Positions 35,785-46,640 of a stretch of DNA of 64,000 nt are shown here, piece after piece. How positions within the stretch are numbered: position 1 is the stretch's first letter; every line of letters begins with the position of its first letter. The notes below the pieces were generated by a model that saw nothing but the letters and a program-made list of their open reading frames with translations, was not told the origin of the DNA and searched no databases. A program made the position numbers and the translations under genes. Source of the DNA: Sinohyriopsis cumingii (Eukaryota; Mollusca; Bivalvia; Unionida; Unionidae); NCBI GenBank assembly GCA_028554795.2, contig CM068830.1, positions 43,757,837 through 43,821,836 of the forward strand, written 5' to 3'.

Positions 35785-36960
35785 TCTCACATTCATCCTA
35801 GATGTTAACAATAAGTTATTAAATGCTTAATGTCTTATGTTCTCCAATTCATCTTAGAATTTAATAAAAGTTATAACATGCTCAATGTCCAATGTTCTCA
35901 CATTCATCTTAGATGTTAACCATAGACATTACTCTTACCATCTTATGCTCTCCAATTCCTAAATGTTAACCATAGTTTTTACATGTATAATGTCCTATGT
36001 TCAATCCATCTTATATGTTAACAATAGTTATTATACTCTCACCATCTTATATTCTACAAGTCATCTTAGATGTTAACCTTAGTTATTACATGCTCAATAT
36101 CCTATGGTTTCCAATTCATTTTAGATGTTAACAATAGTTATTACACTCTTACCATCTTATGTTCTCCAATTCATTTTAGATGTTAATAATAGTTATTACA
36201 CTCTTACCATCTTATGTTCTCCAATTCATTTTAGATGTTAACAATAGTTATTACACTCTTACCATCTTATGTTTTCCAATTCATTTTAGATGTTAACTTT
36301 AGTTATTACATGCTCAATATCCTATGTTCTCCAATTCATCTTAGATGTTAACCTTAGTTATTACATGCTAAATATCCTGTTTTCCAATTCATCTTAGATG
36401 TTAACAACAGTTATTACACTCTTACCATCTTATGTTCTCCAATTCATCATAGATGTTAACGATAGTTATTACAGGTTAAATATCCTATGTTCTCCAATTC
36501 ATTTAGATGTTAACAATAGTTATTACACTCTTACCATCTTATGTTTTCCAATTCATTTTAGATGTTAACTTTAGTTATTACATGCTCAATATCCTATGTT
36601 CTCCAATTCATCTTAGATGTTAACCTTAGTTATTACATGCTAAATATCCTGTTTTCCAATTCATCTTAGATGTTAACAATAGTTATTACACTCTTACCAT
36701 CTTATGTTCTCCAATTCATCATAGATGTTAACGATAGTTATTACAGGTTAAATATCCTATGTTCTCCAATTCATTTAGATGTTAACAATAGTTATTACAC
36801 TCTTACCATCTTATGTTTTCCAATTCATATTAGATATTAACTACAGTTATTACATTATCAGCATCTAATATTCTCCAGTTCATCTTAGATATCAACCATA
36901 GTTACTACATGTTTCATGTCCAATGTTCTCCAATTCATCTTAAATGTTAAGCATTGTTAT
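35785..36960. repeat. 55-bp minisatellite with a 272-bp higher-order repeat
   Basis: The unit is cttatgttctccaattcat plus cttagatgttaac and aatagttattacactcttaccat. About 21 units. Bases 36271-36542 and 36543-36814 are a five-unit block repeated with a single visible difference (aacaacag versus aacaatag). Units at both outer ends are more diverged. Confidence 0.95.
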
Positions 36961-37320
36961 TACATGCTTAACATCCTATTTTCTCATATTTATCTTGGAC
37001 ATAAAACATGCCATTTACCATCTTATCAGGCAACGGCATTACTTTCCATCAACAAAGCCCGTCTTTGTGTGTTTTCATCCAATTTACTTTATTATTACAA
37101 AGACCTTCCTAGCTGATTTTGGAGGTGACCACATTGACCTTCAGACTGTCCAAGACTGAAAAGGCTGCTGATCTGTCTGTGTTGCATCTGTCAACACTCC
37201 ATAATTAAAGTTCTGTTAAGGCAATTTTATCTGGCAGCTATATTCACTGACCCATAGTGTGAACTTTATGGTGTATTTGTTTCCTGGTCCTGGTTTGGGT
37301 CCTGAATTTCAGAAATCAAA
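36961..37320. other. Spacer without recognisable feature
   Basis: Two short plus-strand ORFs (66 and 71 codons) begin inside the array and have no motif. Confidence 0.4.
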
Positions 37321-37322
37321 TA

Positions 37323-37500
37323 CAGTAAAACCTGTCTTGAAAGACAACTGTTATGTGAGACCACCTGTCTTGAGAAACCTTATTTTCAATTCTCAGATTT
37401 ATTGTTTATATAGTGTTATGACATGTTATGAGAGACCACCTGTCTTAAAAGCCCATATTTTTTTGGCAGAAGCGGTGGTCTTTGAAAACAGGTTCTACTC
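37323..37500. mobile_element. Small MITE-like element with imperfect inverted ends
   Basis: The left end cagtaaaacctgtcttgaaag and the reverse complement of the right end (tagaacctgttttcaaag) match at about 17 of 20 bases. The inside repeats gagaccacctgtctt twice. cagtaaaacctgtct-like ends are typical of pogo/Tigger-type MITEs (family knowledge). No TA duplication could be fixed. Confidence 0.5.
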
Positions 37501-37622
37501 CACCCTTATCCATTTTCTCACATTTTCCTTGTGAATAGCAAATTGCCCATATGGACCACTAGTCTAATATTTATACTAAATTTTATATAAATACCTTGAA
37601 TGGTTTTGGAGTTATGCTTTGA

Positions 37623-37625
<3 letters not shown>

Positions 37626-37666
<41 letters not shown>

Positions 37667-37957
37667 CTTTAACAATTTTTCAGTCATATTGCTACAATGT
37701 CTGCAGTGTAACAGTTTATAGTAATGTCTAGCACTGGGGTATCATACTGCATACATGTAGCATGATGTCCCACCCATAATCCTGAGTGACACCAGGTTGA
37801 CCAGTCCAAGCAATAATCTCTTAATGCTGAGTGCCAAGCTAACTAGGCAGCTGCACATACCATTTTTATGTCTTTGGTATGACATGGCCAGGGTTTGAAC
37901 CCATGACCTCCAGCATCCTAGGCAGACACTCAAACCACTAGGCCACTGTAGCAGTCC
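37626..37957 (-). mobile_element. SINE-A copy, minus strand, with long (TG)n
   Basis: Its (CA)n tail has expanded to about 20 units (37626-37664 on the plus strand). The body is present with small changes (an extra ta and a lost block around ccacccataatcctgagtg). The head has box A tggcctagtggtttga and box B ggttcaaaccc. The 149-codon minus-strand ORF that crosses it is not a gene. Confidence 0.92.
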
Positions 37958-39068
37958 TCTGGAAGCAAAAATGTTTATGGAAAGATGCAAATTACAATAA
38001 TGCATAAAATAAAGTACTCCTCTTGAAAAGGACATTAGAAATGAGTACACACTAAATACCTTTTTTCTAAACGTTGGTTTAAAAGCCAAGTCAAGTATAT
38101 CAAAATAATTTAGTATTAAAATTTTAGTTTTGAATCTGATAACATCATTTCTATTAATCTTTATTTGCAGAAATTTATATGACAAGTGCAAACACTACCT
38201 TTTCCCTTTTAGAAAGTTTGGAGCAGATGAAATGTTATCCAAGTCTCACCATCTCTCAAAATAAAAGTTTTGTAATTTAGCTTAATACAGACATTTCAGA
38301 GAAAAATATCTAAATATTTTTGTTTTACTATTTTTATTACAATAAACGTTCTGTTTGCTGATGTGCATGCAATCAAGTTTTTGCAAAATGCTATCATATG
38401 TCACTTCCTGTATATCCCTACGTGTCTAAAACATGGCTGTCGATATTATAAATCAGAGGGTACTCTGTCTCTGCCCATCCTTGTTATCTGTCAGGTTTGG
38501 TGTAAATGATTGTATAGATTTTCCTGAGAAATTTGCCAAAAGAGGTTTCTTTTACTGCATTCTACTAATCACTCATGTCATGCATAGAATGCTGCCACAA
38601 GACAGCGGATACTTAAAGCCAATCGGACTTCTTTCAATGAAACCAATGGACAGTACGCTATAAGATTTCACTATTTTAATCTGCCTAATACTGCTTTTTC
38701 AAATAAAAAGTTTATCTTCCTTGAAGTTTTCAAATGTTTCCAATAAAAGTTATGTTTGAAGCTATAAAAGCTGGTAAAATGAATGAGTGCACAGTCAGCA
38801 AATGTACCAGTGTTTTGGGTGTTTTTTTTTTTTTTACGTGTATTTCAGTATGCTTCCATTTTATAATGTATGTGTCAAATCTATATTAAATTATTTTTGC
38901 ACTCATTATGTGGCAAACTGTGTGTATTCACAATCATATGAAATAGATATGGGTGTTTGTATATGATTTTGTAAACTTAAGTTCCATTGAATGACTCGTG
39001 GTGCTAATTATATGGAAAAATTGGAACCAGTTGAGAAATGGGTCATGATAAAAGGAGTATATATGGGT
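37958..39068. other. Stretch without recognisable gene
   Basis: A 76-codon plus-strand ORF (38433-38663) starts in aacatgg context but has no recognisable motif and no splice frame. A run of 14 T at about 38821. Confidence 0.45.
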
Positions 39069-39222
39069 TTGGCTGGTGAGGACGGGTTGACAATGAAATG
39101 TAAATGTTTAGTAAAGAAATTTTTTATTAAAAAAAATTCAGATCTTGGCTGGTCAGGATGGGTTGACAATGAAATGTAAATGTTTAGTAAAGAAATTTTT
39201 TATTTAAAAAAATTCAGATCTT
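39069..39222. repeat. 76-bp tandem duplication
   Basis: The stretch ttggctggtgaggacggg...aaaattcagatc recurs 76 bp later with three or four differences (39087 versus 39163 for ttgacaatgaaatg). Confidence 0.93.
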
Positions 39223-39303
39223 ATATACGCTGACTTTGCAAAATACATTACTGAAATTAGCACCTGATTTCTTTATGTGTGGAACATGTTTCAAACACAA
39301 GTA

Positions 39304-39622
39304 ACTGCTCCAGTGGCCTAGTGGTTAGAGTGTCCACCTCAGATGCAGGAGGTTGTGGGTTGGATCTCTGGTCAAGTCATACCAGAGACTTATAAAAATG
39401 GAACTAATAGCTGCCTCACTTGGTGGTCAGCATTAAGAGGTTAGTGTTAAGACTGGTCAGACTCAGGTGTTAGGATAATGTGACTGGGTGGGACATCATG
39501 CTACATATCTGTGGCATGATGTCCCAGTGTTAGACATCACTGTAAACTGCCACACTGCAGACATCGTAGCGATATGACTGAAAAATTGTTAAAGCTACGT
39601 TAAAAATCCAAATCACACACAA
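39304..39622 (+). mobile_element. SINE-A copy with perfect target-site duplication
   Basis: Complete plus-strand copy from ctgctccagtggcctag to aatccaaatcacacac. Box A tggcctagtgg is intact; box B is ggttggatctc. Identical 11-bp aaacacaagta at 39293-39303 and 39623-39633 border it. This copy best defines the family's ends. Confidence 0.96.
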
Positions 39623-39953
39623 AAACACAAGTAGAGAAAACAAAATGCCATATCGCATAAAGAAGCTTGCTTTAAGCATGGGTCTATACTGAGAAATATA
39701 GGTTTGATCATGAGCATTTAGAAATTTCAGTTGTAACATAATTATATCATGGTGTTCTCATAGATTTACTATAGGAGCTGAATTACAATCACGAGTCTTA
39801 AAGTCAACCTTCTTCATGTACAAATTTCGTAAACCTGCATATCTCTCGCATTTTTCTGGGCTTTGGAGGTGTATAAGAGGTATATTTGATTCGGAGGTGT
39901 GTAAGAGGCATAGCTGAGGTATACCTCAGAACTAATATCTAAGATATACCTAT

Positions 39954-41128
<1,175 letters not shown>

Positions 41129-41141
41129 CCTGATGGCTAGT

Positions 41142-41385
41142 TGTTGTTGCTGTTGTTATATGGTTTAACGGCATTTTTCAGCACAAGATAGGCTATACAT
41201 GGCGGCCAGCATCAATGGTGGAGGAAGAACCCAGGAAGGAACCACCGACCCACAAGAAGCTACCGGCAAGCTTTCTCACATATCCACATTGGCCGAGCCC
41301 GAGACTCAAACCCACGCAGACAGAGGTGAGATGGCAGTGATCCGTGATGTAGAGCACTTTAGACCACTCGGCCACTCGGGGCCCC
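41142..41385 (-). mobile_element. SINE-B copy, minus strand, perfect target-site duplication
   Basis: Read on the minus strand: ggggccccgagtggccgag head, box A tggccgagtgg, box B ggtttgagtctc, the whole body and a tail of (AAC)n seen here as ttgttgttgctgttgtt. Identical 13-bp cctgatggctagt at 41129-41141 and 41386-41398 border it. Confidence 0.96.
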
Positions 41386-41734
41386 CCTGATGGCTAGTAT
41401 AGTTTCAGTTGTTGCCAGTCAGCATGTATTGGAACGAATAATGAAAATTTGGCAGGGCTAGTCAATTTCTCAATGTACTAGTACTTTTGGCTACAGAAAT
41501 ATCTATGTTAAATTGTTGGCCTGCTTTAGGTATGCAAGGTGATTTCACAGACATGGTTCCAATTTCTATATAATTACCTAAAATGCCCTTCAGGTGAACC
41601 CATGCTATAATTCTGTCCTTGGTTGTAGTTTTTGCTGTTTTTCTTAGTACATTTAAATTTTTCCTATCAAAGTTGTAACTTCTGTATCCAAAAGCAGCAC
41701 TGAAGCAACTGGGTTTTGCCATCAATATTGCACC

Positions 41735-42370
41735 CATGTGAGATGCTGAGTCAATAATATCACACCTATGTAAGATGTTGAATCAGTAATATGACAGCTA
41801 TGAGAGATGTTGAATCCATAATATGACAGCTATGTGAGATGTCAAATCCATAATATGACAGCTATGTGAGATGTCAAATCCATAATATGACAGCAATGTG
41901 AGATGTAGATTCAGTAATATGACAGCTATGTCAGATGCTGAATCAGTAATATGACAGCTATGTGAAATGTTGAATCCATAATATGACAGCTATGTGAGAT
42001 GTCAAATCCATAATATGACAGCTATGTGAGATGTCAAATCCATAATATGACAGATGTAAAATCAGTAATATGACAGCTATGTAAAATGTTGAATCAGTAA
42101 TATGACAGCTACTCGGTATGTGAGATGTTGAATCCATAATATGACAGCTATGTGAGACGTAGAATCAGTAATATGACAGCTATGTGAAATGCTGAATCAG
42201 TAATACAACACCTATGTGAGATGCTGAGTTAAGTAATATAGCACATAGGTGAGATGCTGAATCAATATGGCAGCTATATGATACTGATCCAAATATTATG
42301 GCAGCTACCAGTATGTGAGATGCTAAACCAAATAAAATGGCACCTAAATGAGATGATGAATACTGTACTA
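41735..42370. repeat. 32-bp minisatellite, about 20 units
   Basis: The unit is tccataatatgacagctat plus gtgagatgtcaaa; variants replace tccataa with cagtaa and gtcaaa with gttgaa. The right end (after 42200) is diverged (atggcagcta, atggcaccta). Confidence 0.94.
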
Positions 42371-42828
42371 ACATGTTTGTATAAATTAAATTGTCCTGTT
42401 CTCAAAAGGATGAAATGGTGAAAATTAAGATAAGGAGTCAATACCGTATTGATGTAAAATTTTGTACAATAATCTGTCCACAGTATATTGTCAAAGAGCT
42501 TTCTTTTGTGGTGAGTGTGACATAAACATTAAGTTTTGATGTATTGGCTAGGTTAGTAATAGCTTGGCAACTTGTAATAATTAACCTGGTCTGTTTGTGG
42601 ACAAGAGCTGAGTTTTAATTTGGGGCTGCAGCCAAACAGATAGAGTGCGATGTTAATGTCATAGTGGTAAAGTGTCCAAAGTGACATGAAACAGAGAAGA
42701 ATTTTAGGAAGTTGTGGTCCATTTAAAACAGGTGTCATAAAATTACATTTTCCAGAATAGTTATTAATAAAAATGGACTAGAAAGAATTTTCTGACTTCT
42801 GTGGGGCTCAAATGAATTCTGGTGGGTA
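42371..42828. other. Spacer without recognisable gene
   Basis: No ORF over 61 codons and no repeat recognised. Confidence 0.4.
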
Positions 42829-43175
42829 AAGTAGTAATCCTGATTGGTTAAATTAAATGAGGGGGCATGTTCCCAGACGAAATTCGGGGTTTTAAAATAA
42901 TGTCCCTCATGAAATTAATCAGTCAAAGTTCTGAGGTGAGCCAAAAATTTAGCTTCAGGAAATATAAGATATTTTCATTAGATTGTCTCAAAGAACGAGT
43001 GTAGTATTCTAAATTATGGGACTTGTGTTAGTCTATTCTATATCTCTGTTCAGATTTCTATTATTCCATCCATTAATTTCATATAGCATTTTATTGTTTA
43101 TTCGATATGGGCAATAACAATGTGGTTGATCATCTCCTAGATAACAATAACCAAAAACCTTAAGGAGCAGGGAAG
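42829..43175 (+). mobile_element. LTR-like element (family L), internally deleted copy
   Basis: Its first part (taatcctgattggtt ... cccagacgaaa ... ccctcat) matches 61009-61100. Its last part (gggacttgtgttagtctattctat ... gatttctattatt ... ctcctagataacaataacc) matches 62367-62510. The stretch of about 1.1 kb that separates these parts at 61-62.5 kb is missing here. The ends are not defined. Confidence 0.6.
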
Positions 43176-43648
43176 ATCACACCATCACCCCACTACAAGT
43201 ATAAAGTTCCACATTAGTGAAATCAGTTTCTTGTGTGAAGACAATGGGATCTAACTGTTGCTGCTAAGCAGACTGATGATACTGTTGTACACAGATATCT
43301 CTGCATAATATCATTAATGTAAATATCCAAACACTAGCATTATCAGGACAAATACATTATCCACACTCCTTATTTTCAAAACCTGTAACAGTTTTCAACA
43401 GTGCATACATTTTCTGGATATCATTACAAATTGAAAGCTAACAATTAAAAAAAAAAAATTCATGTAGGAATGTAAACATGTTTACATTTAATCAAAAGCA
43501 GATGAAAGAATAGATTACAGTTTGAACATGACACTGCTTTGATTAAATAAATTATCATCTGGATTAACTGATGTATAATCAGTGTGCAGAAGTAAAAACA
43601 ACATACACGTTCCATAACTCATTATCAAGTGGTTCCCTCAAGAAATTT
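43176..43648. other. Spacer without recognisable feature
   Basis: AT-rich; a 62-codon plus-strand ORF starting at 43571 is antisense to the possible exon that follows and has no motif. Confidence 0.4.
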
Positions 43649-43773
43649 TCAACATCTCCAACCCATCAGTTTGTCATCAAATTCTATAGCACTTTCCCCT
43701 TTATAAATATCATGAACCCAGTCTTCATTAGCAAGAAAACGACTGTATTCCATCATTAAATACCTGTACCAGT
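43649..43773 (-). CDS. Possible terminal coding exon, unrecognised protein
   Basis: On the minus strand the sequence aatcacttag is followed by a frame reading WYRYLMMEYSRFLANEDW and then VHDIYKGESAIEFDDK, LMGWRC and a TGA stop. The residues are well mixed and acidic/aromatic, unlike the periodic ORFs around. The upstream TTAG would serve as a splice acceptor, though its pyrimidine tract is weak. No poly(A) signal was located with confidence. It could be the last exon of a gene whose earlier exons lie at higher coordinates, for example near 54 kb, but that link is a guess. Confidence 0.35.
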
Positions 43774-44427
43774 CTAAGTGATTTGGATTACAGGTGATGC
43801 TTGATTTACGCAAATTTAATTTATGTATTTTCATTTTAACACCATTTATAATGAACCAATATAACATTCAATTTGTTCCATGGTGCTTGTTTTTATGCCA
43901 TCGATGGCACGATGTGTTGTTGTCACTGTATGTTCATTTACATTACTTTCATCTTATGCCCATTTCAATTCATGCCATAGCATCATGAACATAAATCAAA
44001 CGTCACCTGTAAAATAGTACATTTGGAGGAATTCTTGTCCATGTTTGGATTTGTCAACTACCATATTCTGAGATGAGATAACTTAAAAGGAAATACATCA
44101 TTTCAGTGATGTATTCTGTTGTCACTAATAATCTTTACATCATGAAAGAATCTTGATATTAGAACTGGCTCCCATCAGCTATTGCATAAAGTATATTAAT
44201 CTAAATCATGGCAATGCTTAAATTTCTCTTCTTTTGAATTGTAGGGGTTGCATCATTCGATTTCGTTAATACAGAACTGTATTTTATATCAATTCAAAAA
44301 CACCAAGCATCCTGATTCCTATCATGGTTCATGGACTTGCCTGGAATTCCCAGAAATTAAAGCAGTTTTATCACATTGCTGATGGCTGGCCAATGGCATA
44401 CAAGTACTTTGGGTACCGACATTTGTA
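43774..44427. other. Spacer without recognisable gene
   Basis: No ORF or repeat can be supported before the 21-bp array. Confidence 0.4.
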
Positions 44428-44628
44428 ACCAATGGCAGAACATGTACACAAATGGACCAACACAGTACAGAAATGGCCCAATACAGTACATAAACAGACC
44501 AACACAGTACATAAACAAACCAACACAGAACATAAATGGACCAACACAGCACATAAACAGACCAACACAGTACAGACCAGCACAGTACATAAACGGACCA
44601 ACACAATACATAAATGGACCAACACAGT
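44428..44628. repeat. 21-bp minisatellite, left part
   Basis: The unit is accaacacagtacataaacag with t/c and a/g variants. The left-most units are diverged. The 21-bp period leaves several frames open on both strands (up to 106 codons). It stops at the border of the 1793-bp insertion and continues at 46427. Confidence 0.95.
44624..44628. repeat. Left 5-bp target-site duplication (acagt)
   Basis: acagt precedes the TG start of the insertion and recurs at 46422-46426 after its CA end. Joining the flanks gives ccaacacagtacataaac, exactly one array unit, so the duplication and borders are fixed by the array itself. Confidence 0.88.
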
Positions 44629-45126
44629 TGTGAAGTGTCGAATTTTGAATTGCAGAAAACTTTAAAGTTGAATGCACTGAGCCTTAAAATTTTATCGCAT
44701 TTAAGCCGGAAAAGTCTTTGTGAATGATCACTTCAATCTTTCTTCGTTCATCTCCCCCCAAGTCAGTTTAAACTTTAAAGGGGCAGCATTCCAACTCAGT
44801 GAAATTATCCGGGGTATCTTAACACGGTCCTTAGAAAGTAAACATTTGAACTACCAACCCTAACTGCTTGGTAGGAACCTATGTCCACTTATCATTTTTT
44901 CAAAGGGAAATTGTTACGCACTGTCATTCACAGATTCTGAGCTGTCTAAACCAGATGAAAGGAATTATTTCTTTGGGAAAAATTAGGGACTGCTGCCTGT
45001 GACTGGGCAGAATAAATTAGGGCCTACACTTTAGAACAATCAGACTTTAAAGTGACGACCTTAGTCGAAATTCTTTAGTCTGAAAAATTCCTAGAAGAGG
45101 AAACTTAGTCTCGACTCCATGGAAAG

Positions 45127-45132
45127 TATAAA
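45127..45132 (+). promoter_or_regulatory. Possible TATA box in the LTR-like element
   Basis: TATAAAG in an otherwise G/A-mixed stretch about 115 bp upstream of the intron-like donor. Position suits a Pol II start within an LTR, but no further support is visible. Confidence 0.3.
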
Positions 45133-45243
45133 GAGATTAGTGCTTTCCTCATGAAACAAGAAAGGGACCAGGTGGATGTCTTCTAAAAAGAAAAACGGGT
45201 TTAGTGCCAGGGCGCACAAATTCTGAAAGAGAATAGCAATAAG

Positions 45244-45925
45244 GTACGTAATTTTAGTTTCACGTAATATTCTGTTACTTGATTGTTTGTTTTATGCAAA
45301 TATGTTTGCTATGACTAGGTTTCCATATTATATATTGTTTATTCATGATGCTAGAGTTGTTATGTAATTTATTTTTATTCAATTTCATGGAAAGTGTTGA
45401 TGCTAGAGTTATTATGCAATTTATTTTATTCAATTTCATGGAAAGTGTTGATGCTAGAATTCTTATGCAATTTACCTTTTAATTTTACAGTTATTAGTAC
45501 ATTGGTTGAATTGATTGCATGCAATCCAAATGTCCATAATTAGGATTTCATAGGGTTATATGAAATAACTTCCTTTGTTTGTTAGGATGATAGAGATACC
45601 GTGAGTTAATGATACTTACCTAATTATATTTGATTTTTAATGTTTGCATAATCTTGTAGGTTAAGGATTGCTGTGAGTTACAATTTGTGACTTTCATGCA
45701 ATAGTAATCGACATGTAGTAGCATGTAAAAGAATACAGTAATATTCGACAGACGCTCATGTGGTAATTTAAGACTTGCTGCTGGAAGTGAGGTCAATGTC
45801 CTACCGTACTAAATCAGAATTTATGCAGTGTGTGGATAGCAACATGCTCTGAATAACATAAGTGAATTGTATGTATCTCCATAGAGTGGAGTATACATAA
45901 TTATGGGGTAATTTTGTTCTTTAAG
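45244..45925 (+). other. Intron-like block in the LTR-like element
   Basis: The border sequence caataag|gtacgt is a strong donor match, and ttttgttctttaag|g a reasonable acceptor; the block between is AT-rich, 682 bp long. The copy at 61 kb has cacaag|gtatct and ttattttcaaag|g at matching places, 637 bp apart. Flanking sequence is richer in G and A in both. It suggests that transcripts of this family are spliced in their leader. Confidence 0.5.
45349..45478. repeat. Tandem duplication of about 58 bp inside the intron-like block
   Basis: gatgctagagttgttatg...caatttcatggaaagtgtt occurs twice and begins a third time, with small differences. Confidence 0.88.
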
Positions 45926-46426
45926 GAACAGCTTTCTGAGAGAAAGACGAGACAGTCTGAAGACAGAAGTCCGGGGAAAGAAAGAAGGACGAGGTCAGAA
46001 TAAAAGGACCAGGAAGTTCATGAAGGGGCAAAGCACTGAGCTTAGGAAGGATGAACTAGGAGACATTGATATACCATCCAGACAGGAAGGTGATGCAAAT
46101 TGGTCGTGGACATTGTGCTCTTTTGATCTCTCGTTATGATGATGGAACAAATCCAAATTAGACACACCTGTTAAATTCTATTGATATAATCTAACTTGAA
46201 TTGGAATTGCCGTTATTAATTTGTTCTAATTAAATTTGTTATTTTCTGGTCAACGGGGGCTCGTATTGCTTTATTTCTCCCCATTATTTTCGCTCAGTTC
46301 TCTGTTGAAATTTCATTCTTCTTTCACTCCTGCCAGGCTATAATATCGAGGGAGGTCATCCTCTAGATAACGCTAGCCAAATCCAATTAACCACCCCTCT
46401 TACTAAGAGGGTGACATTACAACAGT

Positions 46427-46640
46427 ACATAAACGGACCAACACAGTACATAAACTATCAACATGGTACAAAAACAGACCAACACAGTACATAAACAGAC
46501 CAACACAGTATACAGACAGACCAACACAGTACATAAGCAAACCAAAACAGTACATAACTAGACCAACACAGTACATAACTGGACCAACACAATACATAAA
46601 CAGACCAATACATTACATAAACAGACCAACAGAGTTTTGC
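46427..46640. repeat. 21-bp minisatellite, right part
   Basis: Continuation of the 44428-44628 array: about ten units of accaacacagtacataaacag, with one shortened unit at about 46450. Confidence 0.95.

Larger units (their letters stand above)
44629..46421 (+). mobile_element. LTR-like insertion (family L), probably a solo LTR
   Basis: A 1793-bp insertion starts tgtgaagtgtc and ends gtgacattaca, so it has TG...CA ends and weakly inverted borders, and carries a 5-bp target duplication. These are the marks of an LTR retrotransposon LTR. There is no ORF, protease, integrase or second LTR, so a solo LTR is the best reading. Inside lie a TATAAA (45127), an intron-like block (45244-45925), a tandem duplication of about 58 bp (45349-45478), a gggggctcgt box (46256) and a ctctagataac box (46371). 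Orientation is taken from these boxes. A non-autonomous element of another type is the alternative. Confidence 0.72.

Noticed and set aside
37742-38191. 149-codon minus-strand ORF
   Set aside because: Almost half of it lies in a SINE-A copy (37626-37957), and the rest has no motif or splice frame.
38433-38663. 76-codon ORF starting in good Kozak-like context (aacatgg)
   Set aside because: Nothing else supports it; one context match is weak evidence.
41462-41737. 91-codon minus-strand ORF (MGAILMAKPSCFSAAFGYR...)
   Set aside because: Composition is not unnatural, but no motif, homologous family or convincing exon border is visible; it directly precedes a minisatellite. Kept only as a note.
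44629-46421. Complete LTR retrotransposon
   Set aside because: No protease, reverse transcriptase, integrase or gag motif and no pair of repeats inside, so only a solo LTR or non-autonomous element fits.
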